NCBI RefSeq assembly: GCF_000428825.1
Contig: NZ_AUAR01000015.1
Coordinates: forward strand, 54,426 to 118,425
Direction: 5' to 3'
Length of the DNA: 64,000 nucleotides
Origin: Desulfomicrobium escambiense DSM 10707
Lineage (GTDB): Bacteria > Desulfobacterota > Desulfovibrionia > Desulfovibrionales > Desulfomicrobiaceae
Shown: positions 10,643 to 20,373 of the stretch, one piece after another
How positions within the stretch are numbered: the stretch's first letter is position 1
Layout: each line of letters begins with the position of its first letter
Notes under the pieces: model-generated
The model's input: the letters and a program-made list of their open reading frames with translations, nothing else
The model's database searches: none
Told to the model about the DNA's origin: nothing
Program-made: the position numbers and the translations under genes

Positions 10643-12817
10643 CTATGTTTGGCTCTCTTTGGCCAGGCGCACGGCCAGGGACGTGTGGCGCAGCCGGCCG
10701 CGCTCGTTGCCCAGACCCATGTGCATGGCCCGGCGCGAACCCATGAGCACGGCCAGCTTCCGCGCCCGGGTCAGGCCGGTGTAGATGAGGTTTCTCTGCA
10801 GGAGCATGTAGTGCTGCGTGACCACGGGCATCACCACGGCCGGGTATTCGCTGCCCTGACTCTTGTGCACGCTGATGGCGTAGGCCAGGCCGATCTCGTC
10901 CAGCTCGTCGAAACCGTACTCCACCTCGCGGCCGTCGAACTCGGCCGTCAGCACCTCGTCCTGGGTGTCGATGCCGGTGATGCGGCCCAGGTCGCCGTTG
11001 AAGACGTCCTTGTCGTAGTTGTTCCTGAGCTGCAGGATGCGGTCCCCTTCCCGGTACGTCCGCTGCCCGCGCACGAGTTCCCGGCCGTCGGGGTTGAGGC
11101 GCTCCTGCAGGAGGCGGTTCAGGACGACGGTACCGACCTCTCCCTTGTGCATGGGCGTGAGCACCTGCACCTCGGTCATGGGGTCCAGTCCGTAGGCCTC
11201 GGGGATGCGTTCGCAGACCATGCGCAGGATAAGTGCCTGCAGCTCGGAAAGGTCCTCCTTCTCGACCCAGAAAAAATCGGCCTTAGGCGGCGCGTGGGGG
11301 CTGCCCTGCGGAAATTCGCCCTCGTTGATGCGGTGAGCGTTGACCACGATCATGCTCTCGCGGGCCTGGCGGTAGATGTGCGTCAGGCGCACGGCCGGGA
11401 TGGTCCCGCTTTCGAGCATGTCGCCCAGGACGTTGCCCGCGCCGACCGACGGCAGCTGGTTCTCGTCGCCGACGAAGACCAGCCGGCAGGTCAGGGGCAG
11501 GGCCCGCAGCAGGGCCAGGCACAGCCCGCAGTCGAGCATGGAGACCTCGTCCACGACCATGACGTCGGCCGGGAGCTTCTTGTCCTCGTTGAACTCGAAG
11601 CCCGAGGCCGGCTGGTAGCGCAGCAGCCGGTGCAGGGTCACGGCCGTGAAGCCCGTGGCCTCGGACAGGCGCTTGGCCGCGCGGCCCGTGGGCGCGGCCA
11701 GGGAGATGCGCAGGCCCAGGGCCTTGAGCGCCCGCACCACCACCCGCGTGATGGTCGTCTTGCCCGTGCCGGGGCCGCCGGTGATGATGGACACCTTGTG
11801 TCCGCAGGCCGACTCCACGGCCAGGCGCTGCTCGTCGGACAGGGTCAGGGACTGCCGCTGCTCCTCGCGCTCCACGGCGGCGGAGATCTTCTTCGGGTCC
11901 ATGCGGATGGCGTGGTCCAGCAGGGCCCGCAGGCGGGAGGCGATCTCGCGCTCTGTCTTGTAGAAATACGTCAGGTACACGGCCTCGGCCACGCCCTTCT
12001 CGGGCAGGGGCTCGATGACCAGACGCTTGCGCTCGACCAGGGCGTCGATCTGCTCCTCGATGAGCTCCAGGTCGTGGCAGCCCAGCAGCCGGGCCGCCTC
12101 CTCCGCCAGGACGGGCCGGGGCAGGAAGACGTGCCCGGCCCCTTCGGAGGTCTGGCGCAGGCAGTACTCGACGCCGGCCTCCAGACGCTGGGGCGCGTCC
12201 TCGGCGAAACCGAGCTTCAAAGCCATCTCGTCGGCCGTGCGGAAGCCGATGCCGTGGATGTCGTAGGCCAGGTCGTAGGGGTTGGCGCGCAGGCGCTGCA
12301 CCGCGCCGGCGCCGTACTGCCGGAAGATGCGGTGGGCGAAGGTCGTGGCCACGCCGTGGGTCTGCAGGAAGAGCATGAGCCCGCGCACCTCGCGCTTCTC
12401 CTGCCAGGACACGACGATGCCCTTGAGCTTGGCCGGTCCGATGCCCTCGATCTCCAGCAGCCGCTCGGGGTCCGAATCGAGAATGTCGAGGATCTGGCTG
12501 CCAAAGCGGGCCACGAGCCGGTCCGCCATCTTCTCGCCGATGCCCTTGACCGCGCCCGAGGCCAGGAAGCGCCGGATGCCGCTCAGGGTGGCGGGCATGA
12601 CGTGCTCGCAGCCCTCGGCCTTGAACTGCCGGCCGAACTTGGGGTGCTCGACCCACTCCCCCGTCAGGCGCAGGGACTCGCCCGGCGCGATGTCGCCCAG
12701 GGTGCCCACCACCGTGACCTGGCCCGGCCCGGCCGGGGAATCCAGCCGGGCGATGACGTACCCGTTCTCGGGGTTGTGGTAAACGACGGTGACGACTTCG
12801 CCCTGGACGGTGTACAT
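10643..12817 (-). CDS. recD2: RecD2-type ATP-dependent DNA helicase (RecD-like)
   Basis: The 724-residue protein is a superfamily 1B helicase of the RecD2 type, which works without RecBC. It has an N-terminal OB-like and helix-hairpin-helix region (GAVKGIGEKMADRL, IEGIGPAKLKGI), Walker A GGPGTGKT starting at residue 347, a DEVSM Walker B, and the C-terminal motifs SVHKSQGSE and YTGLTRARK. RecD2 helicases unwind DNA 5' to 3' and act in DNA repair and replication fork maintenance. It is the last gene of dnaX-ebfC-recR-recD2, four bases after recR, which fits a replication and repair operon. Confidence 0.95.
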   Translation of the reverse strand: MYTVQGEVVTVVYHNPENGYVIARLDSPAGPGQVTVVGTLGDIAPGESLRLTGEWVEHPKFGRQFKAEGCEHVMPATLSGIRRFLASGAVKGIGEKMADRLVARFGSQILDILDSDPERLLEIEGIGPAKLKGIVVSWQEKREVRGLMLFLQTHGVATTFAHRIFRQYGAGAVQRLRANPYDLAYDIHGIGFRTADEMALKLGFAEDAPQRLEAGVEYCLRQTSEGAGHVFLPRPVLAEEAARLLGCHDLELIEEQIDALVERKRLVIEPLPEKGVAEAVYLTYFYKTEREIASRLRALLDHAIRMDPKKISAAVEREEQRQSLTLSDEQRLAVESACGHKVSIITGGPGTGKTTITRVVVRALKALGLRISLAAPTGRAAKRLSEATGFTAVTLHRLLRYQPASGFEFNEDKKLPADVMVVDEVSMLDCGLCLALLRALPLTCRLVFVGDENQLPSVGAGNVLGDMLESGTIPAVRLTHIYRQARESMIVVNAHRINEGEFPQGSPHAPPKADFFWVEKEDLSELQALILRMVCERIPEAYGLDPMTEVQVLTPMHKGEVGTVVLNRLLQERLNPDGRELVRGQRTYREGDRILQLRNNYDKDVFNGDLGRITGIDTQDEVLTAEFDGREVEYGFDELDEIGLAYAISVHKSQGSEYPAVVMPVVTQHYMLLQRNLIYTGLTRARKLAVLMGSRRAMHMGLGNERGRLRHTSLAVRLAKESQT

Positions 12818-12821
12818 GATC

Positions 12822-13427
12822 CTAGAGCGACTGCCGGTACTTGAGGGACTGTTTGAGGGTTTCGCGGTCCACGTACTTGATCTCGGAGCCCAGCGGGATG
12901 CCCTGGGCCAGGCGCGTCACGGAGACCTGGGGGAAGCCGCGCGTGACCAGGCCGTGCAGGTAGGTGCTCGTGGCCTCGGCCTCCATGGTCGAGCCAAGGG
13001 CCAGTATGACCTCCCGCACCTCCCCTTCGCGCAGGATGGATTCCAGCCGCGAGATCTCCAGGGAGCGGGCGTCGACCCCGTCCAGGGGCGAGAGCAGGCC
13101 GCCAAGGATGAGGTAACGCCCCTTGAATATCCCGGACTCCTCCATGACCACGAGGCTGTCCCATTCCGAGACCAGGCAAAGCTGTTCGCGGCTGCGCTTG
13201 GGGTCGGCGCAGATGTGGCAGGGGTCCGTGTCGGCCAGGGAGCAGCAGCGCGAGCAGATGTGCAGGGCGCTGCGCAGGTTCTCGATGTCCCGGCCGAAGG
13301 CGCGCACGGACTCCTCGGGCCACTTGAGCAGCGTCATGGCCATGCGCAGGGCGCTCTTGGGCCCCACTCCGGGCAGGGCCGAGAACTGGTCCACGATCTT
13401 TTGCAGGGGTGCGGGAAGTCGCTGCAC
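12822..13427 (-). CDS. recR: Recombination mediator protein RecR
   Basis: The 201-residue protein has the RecR order of parts: a helix-hairpin-helix (LPGVGPKSALRMA), a four-Cys zinc finger (Cys58, Cys61, Cys70, Cys73), and a Toprim domain with GLLSPLDGVDA. It acts with RecO and RecF to load RecA on single-stranded gaps. It lies 10 bases after ebfC and 4 before recD2. The dnaX-ybaB-recR order is one of the most conserved small operons in bacteria and strengthens the identification. Confidence 0.97.
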   Translation of the reverse strand: MQRLPAPLQKIVDQFSALPGVGPKSALRMAMTLLKWPEESVRAFGRDIENLRSALHICSRCCSLADTDPCHICADPKRSREQLCLVSEWDSLVVMEESGIFKGRYLILGGLLSPLDGVDARSLEISRLESILREGEVREVILALGSTMEAEATSTYLHGLVTRGFPQVSVTRLAQGIPLGSEIKYVDRETLKQSLKYRQSL

Positions 13428-13437
13428 GAGGGGGTTC

Positions 13438-13734
13438 CTAGAACAGGCCCGGGATCTTCATGCCGCCGGTGATCTGCGACATCTCGGCCTGCACCGTGTC
13501 CTTGCCCTTCTTGATGACCTCGTTGACGGCCGAGAGGATGAGGTCCTGCAGCATTTCCACGTCCTCGAGGACCGCAGGGTCGATCTTCACGGACAGAAGT
13601 TCGCCCGCGCAGGTGGCCTTGACCGTGACCATGCCGCCGCCGACGCTCGTCTCGATCTCCTTCTTGCCGGTCTCTTCCTGGGCCTTCAGCATCTTCTTCT
13701 GCATGAGCTGGGCCTGCCTGATCAGTTCGTTCAT
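13438..13734 (-). CDS. ebfC: YbaB/EbfC family nucleoid-associated protein
   Basis: The 98-residue protein has the family layout: an N-terminal helix with MNELIRQAQLMQKKMLKAQE, a central beta region (GGMVTVKATCAGELLSVKI) and a C-terminal helix. The family forms dimers that bind DNA with little sequence specificity. Its ATG overlaps the dnaX stop codon in an ATGA, so the two are translationally coupled. The frame extends far upstream inside dnaX, but only this part matches the family. Confidence 0.95.
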   Translation of the reverse strand: MNELIRQAQLMQKKMLKAQEETGKKEIETSVGGGMVTVKATCAGELLSVKIDPAVLEDVEMLQDLILSAVNEVIKKGKDTVQAEMSQITGGMKIPGLF

Positions 13735-15530
13735 ATCTCGTTCTCCTGTGCTTTTCCGTTGATCGGGGGCCGGACCTCGACGATCCTGGCCTGAAATTTC
13801 TCCTGGGCCTGCCGCACCACGGGGTCGGCCTGGGCCATCTCCTTGAGCTCGGCGCGGGTCTTGCGCACCTCGGCCACGGGCGTCTCCACCCGCACGTTCA
13901 CGCCCGGGCCGTAGTAGGCCCGGGCCAGGTCCGTCAGCACGGGCAGGCCGGCCCGCAGGCGGTCGCAGAGGAAGGCGTGGGGGCTCGTCAGCACGAGATT
14001 CGCCCCGTTCAGCTCGCCGCGGGCCTTGTCCAGGGCGGGCAGGGGGCGGCTCCCGTCGGGCCGCGCGGCGCAGAAGGCCACGAAACCTGGCCAGGTGCGC
14101 GGCCCGGCCGGGGGCGCGGGCATGGACGGGCCGGCCTCGGGACGGGCGCCGAAAGCCGCGCCGTTCTCGCGGACCATGGTCGCCGGGGCCGCAGGCTCGC
14201 GCACGTCGCGCGGGGCCGCGGCGGCCTGGCGAGGCGGCGCCTGGACCTGCGGCTGGGCGGGCTGCTGGGCGGCGGGGCGCGGCGTGGGCGCAGGCCGTTG
14301 CGGCGCAGCGGTGGGACCGCGCGAAAACCCGTCGGCACGCGGCGCAGGGGACGGGGACGGAGTCTGCGCGGCGCGCGGCGGCGCGGCCTGGCCGGCGGAC
14401 GCACCCTGGCCGGGCGCGGCGGAGCCCAAGGCCAGCAGGTCCGGCAGGCAGGCCAGGTTCAGAAGCAGAAGCTCCAGGGCCAGGGCCGGCTCCATGCTGG
14501 TCAGGACCTTGCGCTGGCTGTCCATGGTCATCTGCCAGGCCGCGTGCAGGTGCCCCAGGCTGAAGCGCGGCGCGAACTCCGCCCAGACGTCGATCTCCTC
14601 GGCCGGCAGGTCCATGAGGCCGCGCGCGGCGTCGCCCATCTGGTTCAGCAGAAAGAGGTTGCGCCAGCACCCGGCCAATTCCCGCAGGAAGAAGCCCAGG
14701 TCCGCGCCCTGGTCCAGGACCTCGGTCAGCAGGGCGTGGAGGCCCCGCAGGTCGCGGCCGTGCACGCACGCAACGAGGCGCGCGAAGATCTCGCCGCCGG
14801 CCAGCCCCAGAACCTCGCGCACGTCGGCCAGGGTCAGGCTTTCCGAGCCCAGGGCCAGCACCTGGCCCAGAAGCGACATGCTGTCGCGCACCGAACCCGC
14901 CCCGCGACGGGCGATGAGGGTCACGGCCGAAGGCTCGGCCGCAATGGCCTCGCGCTCCAGCACGCCGCCCAGGTGGCGCACCAGGTCGGCCTGGGGCAGA
15001 CGCTTGAAGACGAAATGCTGGCAGCGGCTGACGATGGTCTGGGGAAATTTCTCGGGCTCGGTGGTGGCCATGATGAAAGTCACGTGCCCGGGCGGCTCCT
15101 CCAGGGTCTTGAGGAGCGCGTTGAAGGCCGCCTTGGAGAGCATGTGCGCTTCGTCGATGATGATGACCTTGTAGCGGCACTCCAGGGGCGCGTAGCCCAC
15201 GTCCTCCTTGAGGCGGCGAACGTTGTCCACGCCGGTGTTGGAGGCGCCGTCAATCTCGACCACGTCCACGGCCGCGCCGAGGGTGATCTGGCGGCAGACC
15301 GGGCACTGGTTGCAGGGCTCCTCGGCCGGGCCGTTCTGGCAGTTGAGGGCCTTGGCGAAGATGCGGGCCAGGGTGGTCTTGCCCACCCCGCGCGTGCCGC
15401 TGAACAGGTAGGCGGGAGCCACCCGCCCCGTGGCCGCGGCGCGGGACAGGATGCGCTTGACGGAGTCCTGGCCGGCCACTTGGGCGAAACTCTGGGGGCG
15501 GTAACGGGCGGTGAGGCTTTCCTGGCTCAT
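13731..15530 (-). CDS. dnaX: DNA polymerase III gamma/tau subunit
   Basis: The 599-residue clamp-loader ATPase has Walker A GTRGVGKTT at 45-53 and the zinc-binding cysteines Cys64, Cys73, Cys76 and Cys79. It also has the DEAHML Walker B and the SRC (arginine finger) motif IVSRCQHF. Domain III follows, then a long Pro/Ala/Gln-rich linker (about 395-480) and a C-terminal domain that fits tau. I saw no A AAA AAG slippery site, so a shorter gamma form is not predicted. The start MSQESLTARY is chosen from family alignment; an upstream ATG 22 codons earlier has no family match. It heads the dnaX-ebfC-recR-recD2 operon. Confidence 0.97.
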   Translation of the reverse strand: MSQESLTARYRPQSFAQVAGQDSVKRILSRAAATGRVAPAYLFSGTRGVGKTTLARIFAKALNCQNGPAEEPCNQCPVCRQITLGAAVDVVEIDGASNTGVDNVRRLKEDVGYAPLECRYKVIIIDEAHMLSKAAFNALLKTLEEPPGHVTFIMATTEPEKFPQTIVSRCQHFVFKRLPQADLVRHLGGVLEREAIAAEPSAVTLIARRGAGSVRDSMSLLGQVLALGSESLTLADVREVLGLAGGEIFARLVACVHGRDLRGLHALLTEVLDQGADLGFFLRELAGCWRNLFLLNQMGDAARGLMDLPAEEIDVWAEFAPRFSLGHLHAAWQMTMDSQRKVLTSMEPALALELLLLNLACLPDLLALGSAAPGQGASAGQAAPPRAAQTPSPSPAPRADGFSRGPTAAPQRPAPTPRPAAQQPAQPQVQAPPRQAAAAPRDVREPAAPATMVRENGAAFGARPEAGPSMPAPPAGPRTWPGFVAFCAARPDGSRPLPALDKARGELNGANLVLTSPHAFLCDRLRAGLPVLTDLARAYYGPGVNVRVETPVAEVRKTRAELKEMAQADPVVRQAQEKFQARIVEVRPPINGKAQENEI

Positions 15531-15562
15531 GGTGTGATCGGCGGGTGCGGAAATTGACGAAA

Positions 15563-15591
15563 CGCCGGGCGCAGGCAGGCCGCGCCCGGCG
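15563..15591 (-). terminator. Hairpin after ilvE
   Basis: CGCCGGGCGC (15563-15572) pairs perfectly with GCGCCCGGCG (15582-15591). It lies between the ilvE stop and the dnaX start on the minus strand and is followed by TTTCGTCAATTT. It probably ends the ilvE transcript or reduces read-through into dnaX. Confidence 0.6.
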
Positions 15592-15606
15592 GGCAATAAC
15601 GGGAGG

Positions 15607-16530
15607 CTAGAAGCTGTAGCGGGCCAGCCACTGGCCGTACTTGGGGTTCTCGCCGCGCAGGACCTTGAAGTAGGCGTCCTGCAGGGCTGCCGTGACCGGG
15701 CCGCGGCTGCCCTGGCCGATGACGCGGCGGTCCACCTCGCGGATAGGCGTAATCTCGGCCGCGGTGCCGGTGAAGAAGGCCTCGTCGGCGCAGTACAGCT
15801 CGTCGCGAGTGAAGCGGTCCTCGACCACGGTGTAGCCCAGGTCCTCGGCCAGGATCATGACGGACTCGCGGGTGATGCCCGAGAGGATGGAGCCCAGCGG
15901 CGAGGTCTTGATGACGCCCTTGCGCACGATGAAGATGTTCTCGCCCGTGGCCTCGGACACGTAGCCCTCGGCGTCGAGCATGAGGGCCTCGTTGTAGCCG
16001 TCGGCCAGGGCCTCGCGCTTGGCCAGCACGGAGTTGACGTAGTTGCCGCAGGTCTTGGCCTTGGTCATCATGACGTTGACGTGGTGGCGCGTGAAGGACG
16101 AGGTCTTGACGCGGATGCCCTTCTCCAGGGCCTCGGCGCCGAGGTACGCGCCCCAGGGCCAGGTGGCGATGATGGTCTGGATGGGGTTGTCGCCCGGGTA
16201 GACGCCCATGACGCCCGCGCCGATGAAGGTCAGGGGCCGGATGTAGCCCTCGGACAGTCTGTTGACCTTGAGGGTCTCGATGATGGCCGCGCTGATCTGG
16301 TCCTGGGTGAAGGGGATGGTCATCTCGTTGATCTTGGCCGACAGGAAGAGGCGCTCCACGTGCTCCTGCAGCCGGAACACGGCCGAGCCGCCGTCGGTGC
16401 AGGCGTAGCAGCGAATGCCCTCGAACACGCCCACGCCGTAGTGCAGGGTGTGGGTCAGGACGTGGACCTGGGCTTCGTCCCAGGGCACGAGTTTGCCGTC
16501 GAACCAAATCTTGTCTGCTTTCTGAACCAT
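15607..16530 (-). CDS. ilvE: Branched-chain amino acid aminotransferase (class IV PLP enzyme)
   Basis: The 307-residue protein is a standard bacterial IlvE. It has the opening [17 protein letters not shown], the [11 protein letters not shown] block, and the PLP lysine at about Lys159 in TKAKTCGNY. The [12 protein letters not shown] block and the C-terminal [12 protein letters not shown] and YGQW motifs follow. It interconverts Leu, Ile and Val with their 2-oxoacids using glutamate/2-oxoglutarate. A strong AGGAGG site precedes the ATG. A second, more divergent class IV enzyme is encoded at 26.8 kb. It is transcribed alone, between der and dnaX. Confidence 0.96.
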   Translation of the reverse strand: MVQKADKIWFDGKLVPWDEAQVHVLTHTLHYGVGVFEGIRCYACTDGGSAVFRLQEHVERLFLSAKINEMTIPFTQDQISAAIIETLKVNRLSEGYIRPLTFIGAGVMGVYPGDNPIQTIIATWPWGAYLGAEALEKGIRVKTSSFTRHHVNVMMTKAKTCGNYVNSVLAKREALADGYNEALMLDAEGYVSEATGENIFIVRKGVIKTSPLGSILSGITRESVMILAEDLGYTVVEDRFTRDELYCADEAFFTGTAAEITPIREVDRRVIGQGSRGPVTAALQDAYFKVLRGENPKYGQWLARYSF

Positions 16531-16651
16531 GAAATCCTCCTCGCGGTGGGCGTCGTTGTGGCGCGGCGGGGCGCGCGGCCCCGAGCGTCGCGGAACACTA
16601 GGTCAAGGCGCAGGTCCCGGTCAAGGGAGCCCCCCCGCGACCGCGGGGCCC

Positions 16652-17983
16652 CTACGAATCCTTGTCGTGGCTGGAGCGGAAGATCATGCGGATGGGCGTC
16701 TTGTCCATGCGGAAGACCTTGCGCAGCTGGTTCTCCAGGTAGCGCACGTAGCTGCCGCCGAAGAGCTTCTCGTCGTTGACGAAGAAGACGAAGGTCGGCG
16801 GCCGGGAGTCGGCCTGGGTCATGTAGTAGATCTTGCCGCGCCGCCCGCCCATGACCGGCGGCTGGTGCCGCTCGGTGACCATCTTGACCAGGCGGTTCAG
16901 CTCGCCCGTGGTCACGCGCTGGCCGCACTGCTCCCAGAGCTTCTCAATGAGCGGCAGGAGCCCGCCCAGGCCCGCCATGGACACCGACGACGAATAGAGC
17001 ACGGGCACGTGACCGCAGAATGCGAACTGGTCCACCAGGTCTTTCTTGGTCTTGGCCAGTTGATCCTTGGTCAGGAGGTCGATCTTGTTGACCACGATGA
17101 TGAAGGGGATCTTCTCCGTGTCCAGAAAGGACAACAGCCGCTTGTCCTGCCCGACCACGCCGTCCATGACGTCGAGCACCAGCACGACCACGTCGGCCTG
17201 CTTGGCGGCCTGCATGGAGTGCACGACGCTGAAGTATTCCAGGGAATCGGTGACCTTGGACTTGCGGCGCACCCCGGCGGTGTCGACGAAGGTGTAGGTC
17301 TTGCCGCCGCGCTGCACGGTCACGTCCACGCAGTCGCGGGTGGTCCCGGCCTCGGCGCTGACCATGAGCCGCTTCTTGCCCAACAGCGCGTTGATGGTCG
17401 AGGACTTGCCCGCGTTGGGCCGCCCGAGCAGGGCGACCTTGAGACCGCCCTGAGGCTGCTCCACACCCTCGCACAGGTCCTTCGGCAGCGCGGTCTCGAT
17501 CATGTCGCGCAGATCGCCCATGCCGAAACCGTGGGCCGCGGACACGCACTGCAGGGGAAAACCCAGCGCGTAGAAATCCGCCGCCAGAGCCTCCTCCTGT
17601 TCGGGGCCGTCGACCTTGTTTATGATGACGCGCACTTCCTTGCCGCTTTGGCGCAGATACTGCCCGACCTGCTCATCCTGGGGATGCAGCCCGGCGCGGC
17701 CGTCGACGATGAACAGGATCAGATCCGCCCCGGCCATGGCCTCCCGGGCCTGCTCGAAGATGCTGATCTCGATCTCGTCGCTGGAGTCGGGGACAAGTCC
17801 GCCCGTGTCGATGAGCATGTAGGCGCGCGTTTCGCCGCGCACCTCGCTGAAGATGCTGTCCCTGGTCACGCCGGCCATGTCGTGGGTGATGGAGACCCGC
17901 TTCTTGATGAGGCGGTTGAAAAGGGTGGATTTGCCCACGTTGGGACGCCCGATGAGGGCCACCATGGGAAGCTGCTGGTTCAT
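16652..17983 (-). CDS. der: Ribosome biogenesis GTPase Der (EngA)
   Basis: The 443-residue protein has two tandem GTPase domains, each with a G1 motif (GRPNVGKST from residue 12, GRPNAGKSS near residue 187) and NKxD motifs (NKVD, NKID). A C-terminal KH-like domain follows. This double-GTPase layout is unique to Der, which acts in 50S subunit maturation. Its ATG overlaps the stop codon of mtnA by four bases, so mtnA and der form one operon, an unusual but plausible pairing. The length is normal. Confidence 0.97.
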   Translation of the reverse strand: MNQQLPMVALIGRPNVGKSTLFNRLIKKRVSITHDMAGVTRDSIFSEVRGETRAYMLIDTGGLVPDSSDEIEISIFEQAREAMAGADLILFIVDGRAGLHPQDEQVGQYLRQSGKEVRVIINKVDGPEQEEALAADFYALGFPLQCVSAAHGFGMGDLRDMIETALPKDLCEGVEQPQGGLKVALLGRPNAGKSSTINALLGKKRLMVSAEAGTTRDCVDVTVQRGGKTYTFVDTAGVRRKSKVTDSLEYFSVVHSMQAAKQADVVVLVLDVMDGVVGQDKRLLSFLDTEKIPFIIVVNKIDLLTKDQLAKTKKDLVDQFAFCGHVPVLYSSSVSMAGLGGLLPLIEKLWEQCGQRVTTGELNRLVKMVTERHQPPVMGGRRGKIYYMTQADSRPPTFVFFVNDEKLFGGSYVRYLENQLRKVFRMDKTPIRMIFRSSHDKDS

Positions 17984-19026
17984 GGTCTGCGTTCCTGGCC
18001 GATGATCTCGGCGATACTCGATGTGTATGGCGGGGAAAGCACCCCGCGTTCGGTGACGATGCCCGTGATCAGGGAGTGATCCGTGACGTCGAAGGCGTAG
18101 TTGAAAACCGGGACCCCGTCGGGCGTGATCTGGGTGCCCCCAACGTGGGTCACTTCCAGGGGCGTGCGGTCCTCGATGGGGATGAGGGAGCCCTCAGGCG
18201 TGGCCAGGTCGAAGGTGGAGCTGGGCGCGGCCACGTAGAAGGGAATGCCGTAGTGCCGGGCCAGGATGGCCACGCCGGACGTTCCGATCTTGTTGGCAAC
18301 GTCGCCGTTGGCCACGATGCGGTCGGCCCCGACCACGACCTTCTGCACCAGCCCGCGCTTCATGAGCAGCGAGCAGGCGTTGTCGCAGGCCACGGTCACG
18401 GGGATGCCGTCCTTGTGCAGTTCGTAGGCAGTCAGGCGCGCGCCCTGCAGGAAGGGCCGGGTCTCGTTGGCGATGACGGAAATTTTCTTGCCCATGTCCA
18501 CGGCCCCGCGAATGACGCCCAGGGCCGTGCCGTACCCGGCCGTGGCCAGGGCGCCGGCGTTGCAGTGGGTCATGACCGTGTCGCCGTCGGCCAGGAGTTC
18601 CCCGCCGAAGCGGCCCATGGCCTTGTTCATGGCGATGTCCTCGGCGTGGATCTTCTGCGCCAGGGCGAGCCAGACGTCGCCCAGCTCGCGCGGGTCGGCC
18701 ACGCCGCTTGCGGCGCCGCGCATCTCGTTCACGGCCCAGGCCAGGTTGACGGCCGTGGGCCGCGCCTGGGCCAGGAGGCCGAGCAGCCGGCCGAGTTCGT
18801 TCGTCCAGTAGGCCCCGGCGGCCATGGCCTGCTTCAGGGCAATGCGGCAGCCGTAGGCCGCCGTCACGCCGATGGCCGGCGCGCCGCGTACGACCATGGT
18901 CTGCAGGGCGTAGATGACGTCCTCCACGGTGCGGCAGGCGTAGGTCTCCTCCACCAGAGGGAGCTTGCGCTGGTCGAGCAGAAGCAGGACGCAGGCCTCA
19001 GCGTCGAATCGGATGTGGTCTTCCAT
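17980..19026 (-). CDS. mtnA: S-methyl-5-thioribose-1-phosphate isomerase
   Basis: The 348-residue protein converts methylthioribose 1-phosphate to methylthioribulose 1-phosphate in methionine salvage. It has the family blocks [30 protein letters not shown] with catalytic Cys155, and [17 protein letters not shown] with catalytic Asp235. The start MEDHIRF is preceded by AAAGGA. The frame stays open another 46 codons upstream, but that part is the intergenic hairpin and a His/Ser-rich artefact. No other mtn genes are in the window. A 26-base imperfect inverted repeat sits just before the ribosome binding site. Confidence 0.95.
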   Translation of the reverse strand: MEDHIRFDAEACVLLLLDQRKLPLVEETYACRTVEDVIYALQTMVVRGAPAIGVTAAYGCRIALKQAMAAGAYWTNELGRLLGLLAQARPTAVNLAWAVNEMRGAASGVADPRELGDVWLALAQKIHAEDIAMNKAMGRFGGELLADGDTVMTHCNAGALATAGYGTALGVIRGAVDMGKKISVIANETRPFLQGARLTAYELHKDGIPVTVACDNACSLLMKRGLVQKVVVGADRIVANGDVANKIGTSGVAILARHYGIPFYVAAPSSTFDLATPEGSLIPIEDRTPLEVTHVGGTQITPDGVPVFNYAFDVTDHSLITGIVTERGVLSPPYTSSIAEIIGQERRP

Positions 19027-19045
19027 GAGAGTCCTTTTCAAGAGA

Positions 19046-19119
19046 GAATGGGAATTATGGGAGTCATGAGATGTATGGAGTTTTGTGCATAAGTCCCATG
19101 ACTCCCACGATTCCCATCC
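19046..19119. repeat. Long imperfect inverted repeat in the mtnA leader
   Basis: The arm at 19046-19071 and the arm at 19094-19119 are inverted and match at about 22 of 26 positions, with a 22-base loop. The core GTCATGACTCC-like segment matches without gaps. It lies between the ppiC terminator and the mtnA ribosome binding site. It could be an RNA hairpin acting on mtnA, or a small intergenic repeat. Confidence 0.65.
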
Positions 19120-19128
19120 TCTTTTCCC

Positions 19129-19160
19129 AAAAAAAACCGGGCCACCAAGCAGCCCGGTTT
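19129..19160 (-). terminator. Rho-independent terminator of ppiC
   Basis: AAACCGGGC (19134-19142) pairs perfectly with GCCCGGTTT (19152-19160). On the minus strand it is followed by a run of about eight T residues (A tract at 19129-19136). It closes the korA-korB-ppiC transcription unit. Confidence 0.85.
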
Positions 19161-19186
19161 CCACAGACAGGGGCGGAGCCGCTTCT

Positions 19187-19468
19187 TCAGGAGCGCTCGG
19201 TCACTTCCACCAGGTGGTAGCCGAACTGCGTCTTGACCGGTCCGTGAACCACGCCCACGGCTTCGTTGAAGCAGACGTGGTCGAACTCGGGCACCATCTG
19301 GCCCGGGCCGAAGGTGCCCAGGTCGCCACCGCGGCGGCCCGACGGGCACTGGGAATAGTTGCGGGCGAGTTCGGCGAAGTCTCCGCCTTCCTCGGTGATC
19401 TTCTTCTTCAGAGCCTGGCAGACCTCTTCGGTCGCCACCAGGATGTGACGGGCACGTGCTTTGGCCAT
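19187..19468 (-). CDS. ppiC: Parvulin-type peptidyl-prolyl cis-trans isomerase
   Basis: The 93-residue protein is a single free-standing parvulin domain: [11 protein letters not shown] at the N-terminus, the [14 protein letters not shown] block, [17 protein letters not shown], and the C-terminal [10 protein letters not shown]. There is no signal peptide, so it is cytoplasmic like E. coli PpiC. It speeds cis-trans isomerisation of prolyl bonds. An AAGGAG site precedes the ATG. It lies 59 bases after korB, but no functional link to it is evident. Confidence 0.93.
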   Translation of the reverse strand: MAKARARHILVATEEVCQALKKKITEEGGDFAELARNYSQCPSGRRGGDLGTFGPGQMVPEFDHVCFNEAVGVVHGPVKTQFGYHLVEVTERS

Positions 19469-19527
19469 GGTGATCTCCTTGATTTTTTCGTGGCCCTAAC
19501 CCGATGCCCGCCGCTTGGCAAGACGCC

Positions 19528-20373
19528 TCAGGCGTAGCTCAACATGTGCGCCGCGACCTTGTCCATGTCCACGGGGCGCCGGTACATGGCCCCGTCCCTG
19601 CACTGCGGCAGGAGCGTCTCCTTGGACGGCCGCTGCTCGCGGTAGATGACGCCGATGGGGATTTCCTCGCCGAAGACCATGGCCGTCTTCATGGCCTCGT
19701 CCCAGTTCGCGGGGTCGTGGGAGACCTCCTTGCAGCGGGACTTGTACCAGGCGAAGGTGTTGACCTTGTTGAAGGAGATGCAGGGCGAGTGCATGTCCAC
19801 CAGGGAGAAGCCCTTGTGCTGCATGGCCGCGACGATGGTCGCGGCGGCGTGCTCCTTGAAGCCCGAAAAGGACCTGGCCACGAAGGACGCGCGCATGGCC
19901 ACGGCCACGGCCACGGGGTTGAAGGGCTGGTCGAACACGCCCAGGGGGTTGTTCTTGGTCACGTGGCCCGTCATAGTCGTGGGGCTCGCCTGGCCCTTGG
20001 TCAGGCCGTAGATCTGGTTGTTGTGCACGATGAGGGTGATGTCCAGGTTGCGGCGGATGGCGGCCAGCAGGTGGTTGCCGCCCTCTCCGTAGGAGCAGCC
20101 GTCGCCCGACTCCACGACGACCTTGAGCTCAGGGTTGACGAGCTTCAAGGCCTGGGCCGGCGGCAGGGCGCGGCCGTGCAGGCCGTTGAAGCCGTTGCCG
20201 CGGACGTAGTGCACGATCTTGGCCGCCTGGCCGATGCCCGAAACCACGGCGAACCGATGCGGTTCGAGATCCTGCCGGGCCAGGGCGTCCTTCAGGGCCA
20301 GGAGCACGTCGTGGTTGCCGCAGCCCGGGCACCAGGCCGTGACGTGTTCGCCGTATATCTTGCTGTCGATCAT
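19528..20373 (-). CDS. korB: 2-oxoacid:ferredoxin oxidoreductase beta subunit
   Basis: The 281-residue protein is the thiamine pyrophosphate subunit. It begins with WCPGCGNHD (Cys15, Cys18), which helps bind a [4Fe-4S] cluster. The GDG motif lies at 90-92 and the NNQIYGLTKGQASPT block, used for cofactor binding and typical of 2-oxoglutarate-type enzymes, follows. It pairs with the fused gamma-alpha subunit encoded just upstream; the stop and start overlap in ATGA. The enzyme oxidatively decarboxylates a 2-oxoacid to an acyl-CoA with reduction of ferredoxin. No separate ferredoxin (delta) subunit is encoded next to it. 2-Oxoglutarate is the likely substrate, but other branches cannot be excluded. 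Confidence 0.88.
   Translation of the reverse strand: MIDSKIYGEHVTAWCPGCGNHDVLLALKDALARQDLEPHRFAVVSGIGQAAKIVHYVRGNGFNGLHGRALPPAQALKLVNPELKVVVESGDGCSYGEGGNHLLAAIRRNLDITLIVHNNQIYGLTKGQASPTTMTGHVTKNNPLGVFDQPFNPVAVAVAMRASFVARSFSGFKEHAAATIVAAMQHKGFSLVDMHSPCISFNKVNTFAWYKSRCKEVSHDPANWDEAMKTAMVFGEEIPIGVIYREQRPSKETLLPQCRDGAMYRRPVDMDKVAAHMLSYA

Noticed and set aside
10649..12844. A 731-codon open frame antisense to recD2
   Set aside because: It mirrors the recD2 codon pattern on the opposite strand and has no recognisable domain; it is a GC-rich shadow frame.
13731..15530. Programmed frameshift in dnaX giving a short gamma form
   Set aside because: No A AAA AAG-type slippery heptamer followed by a stop in the other frame was seen in the linker region.
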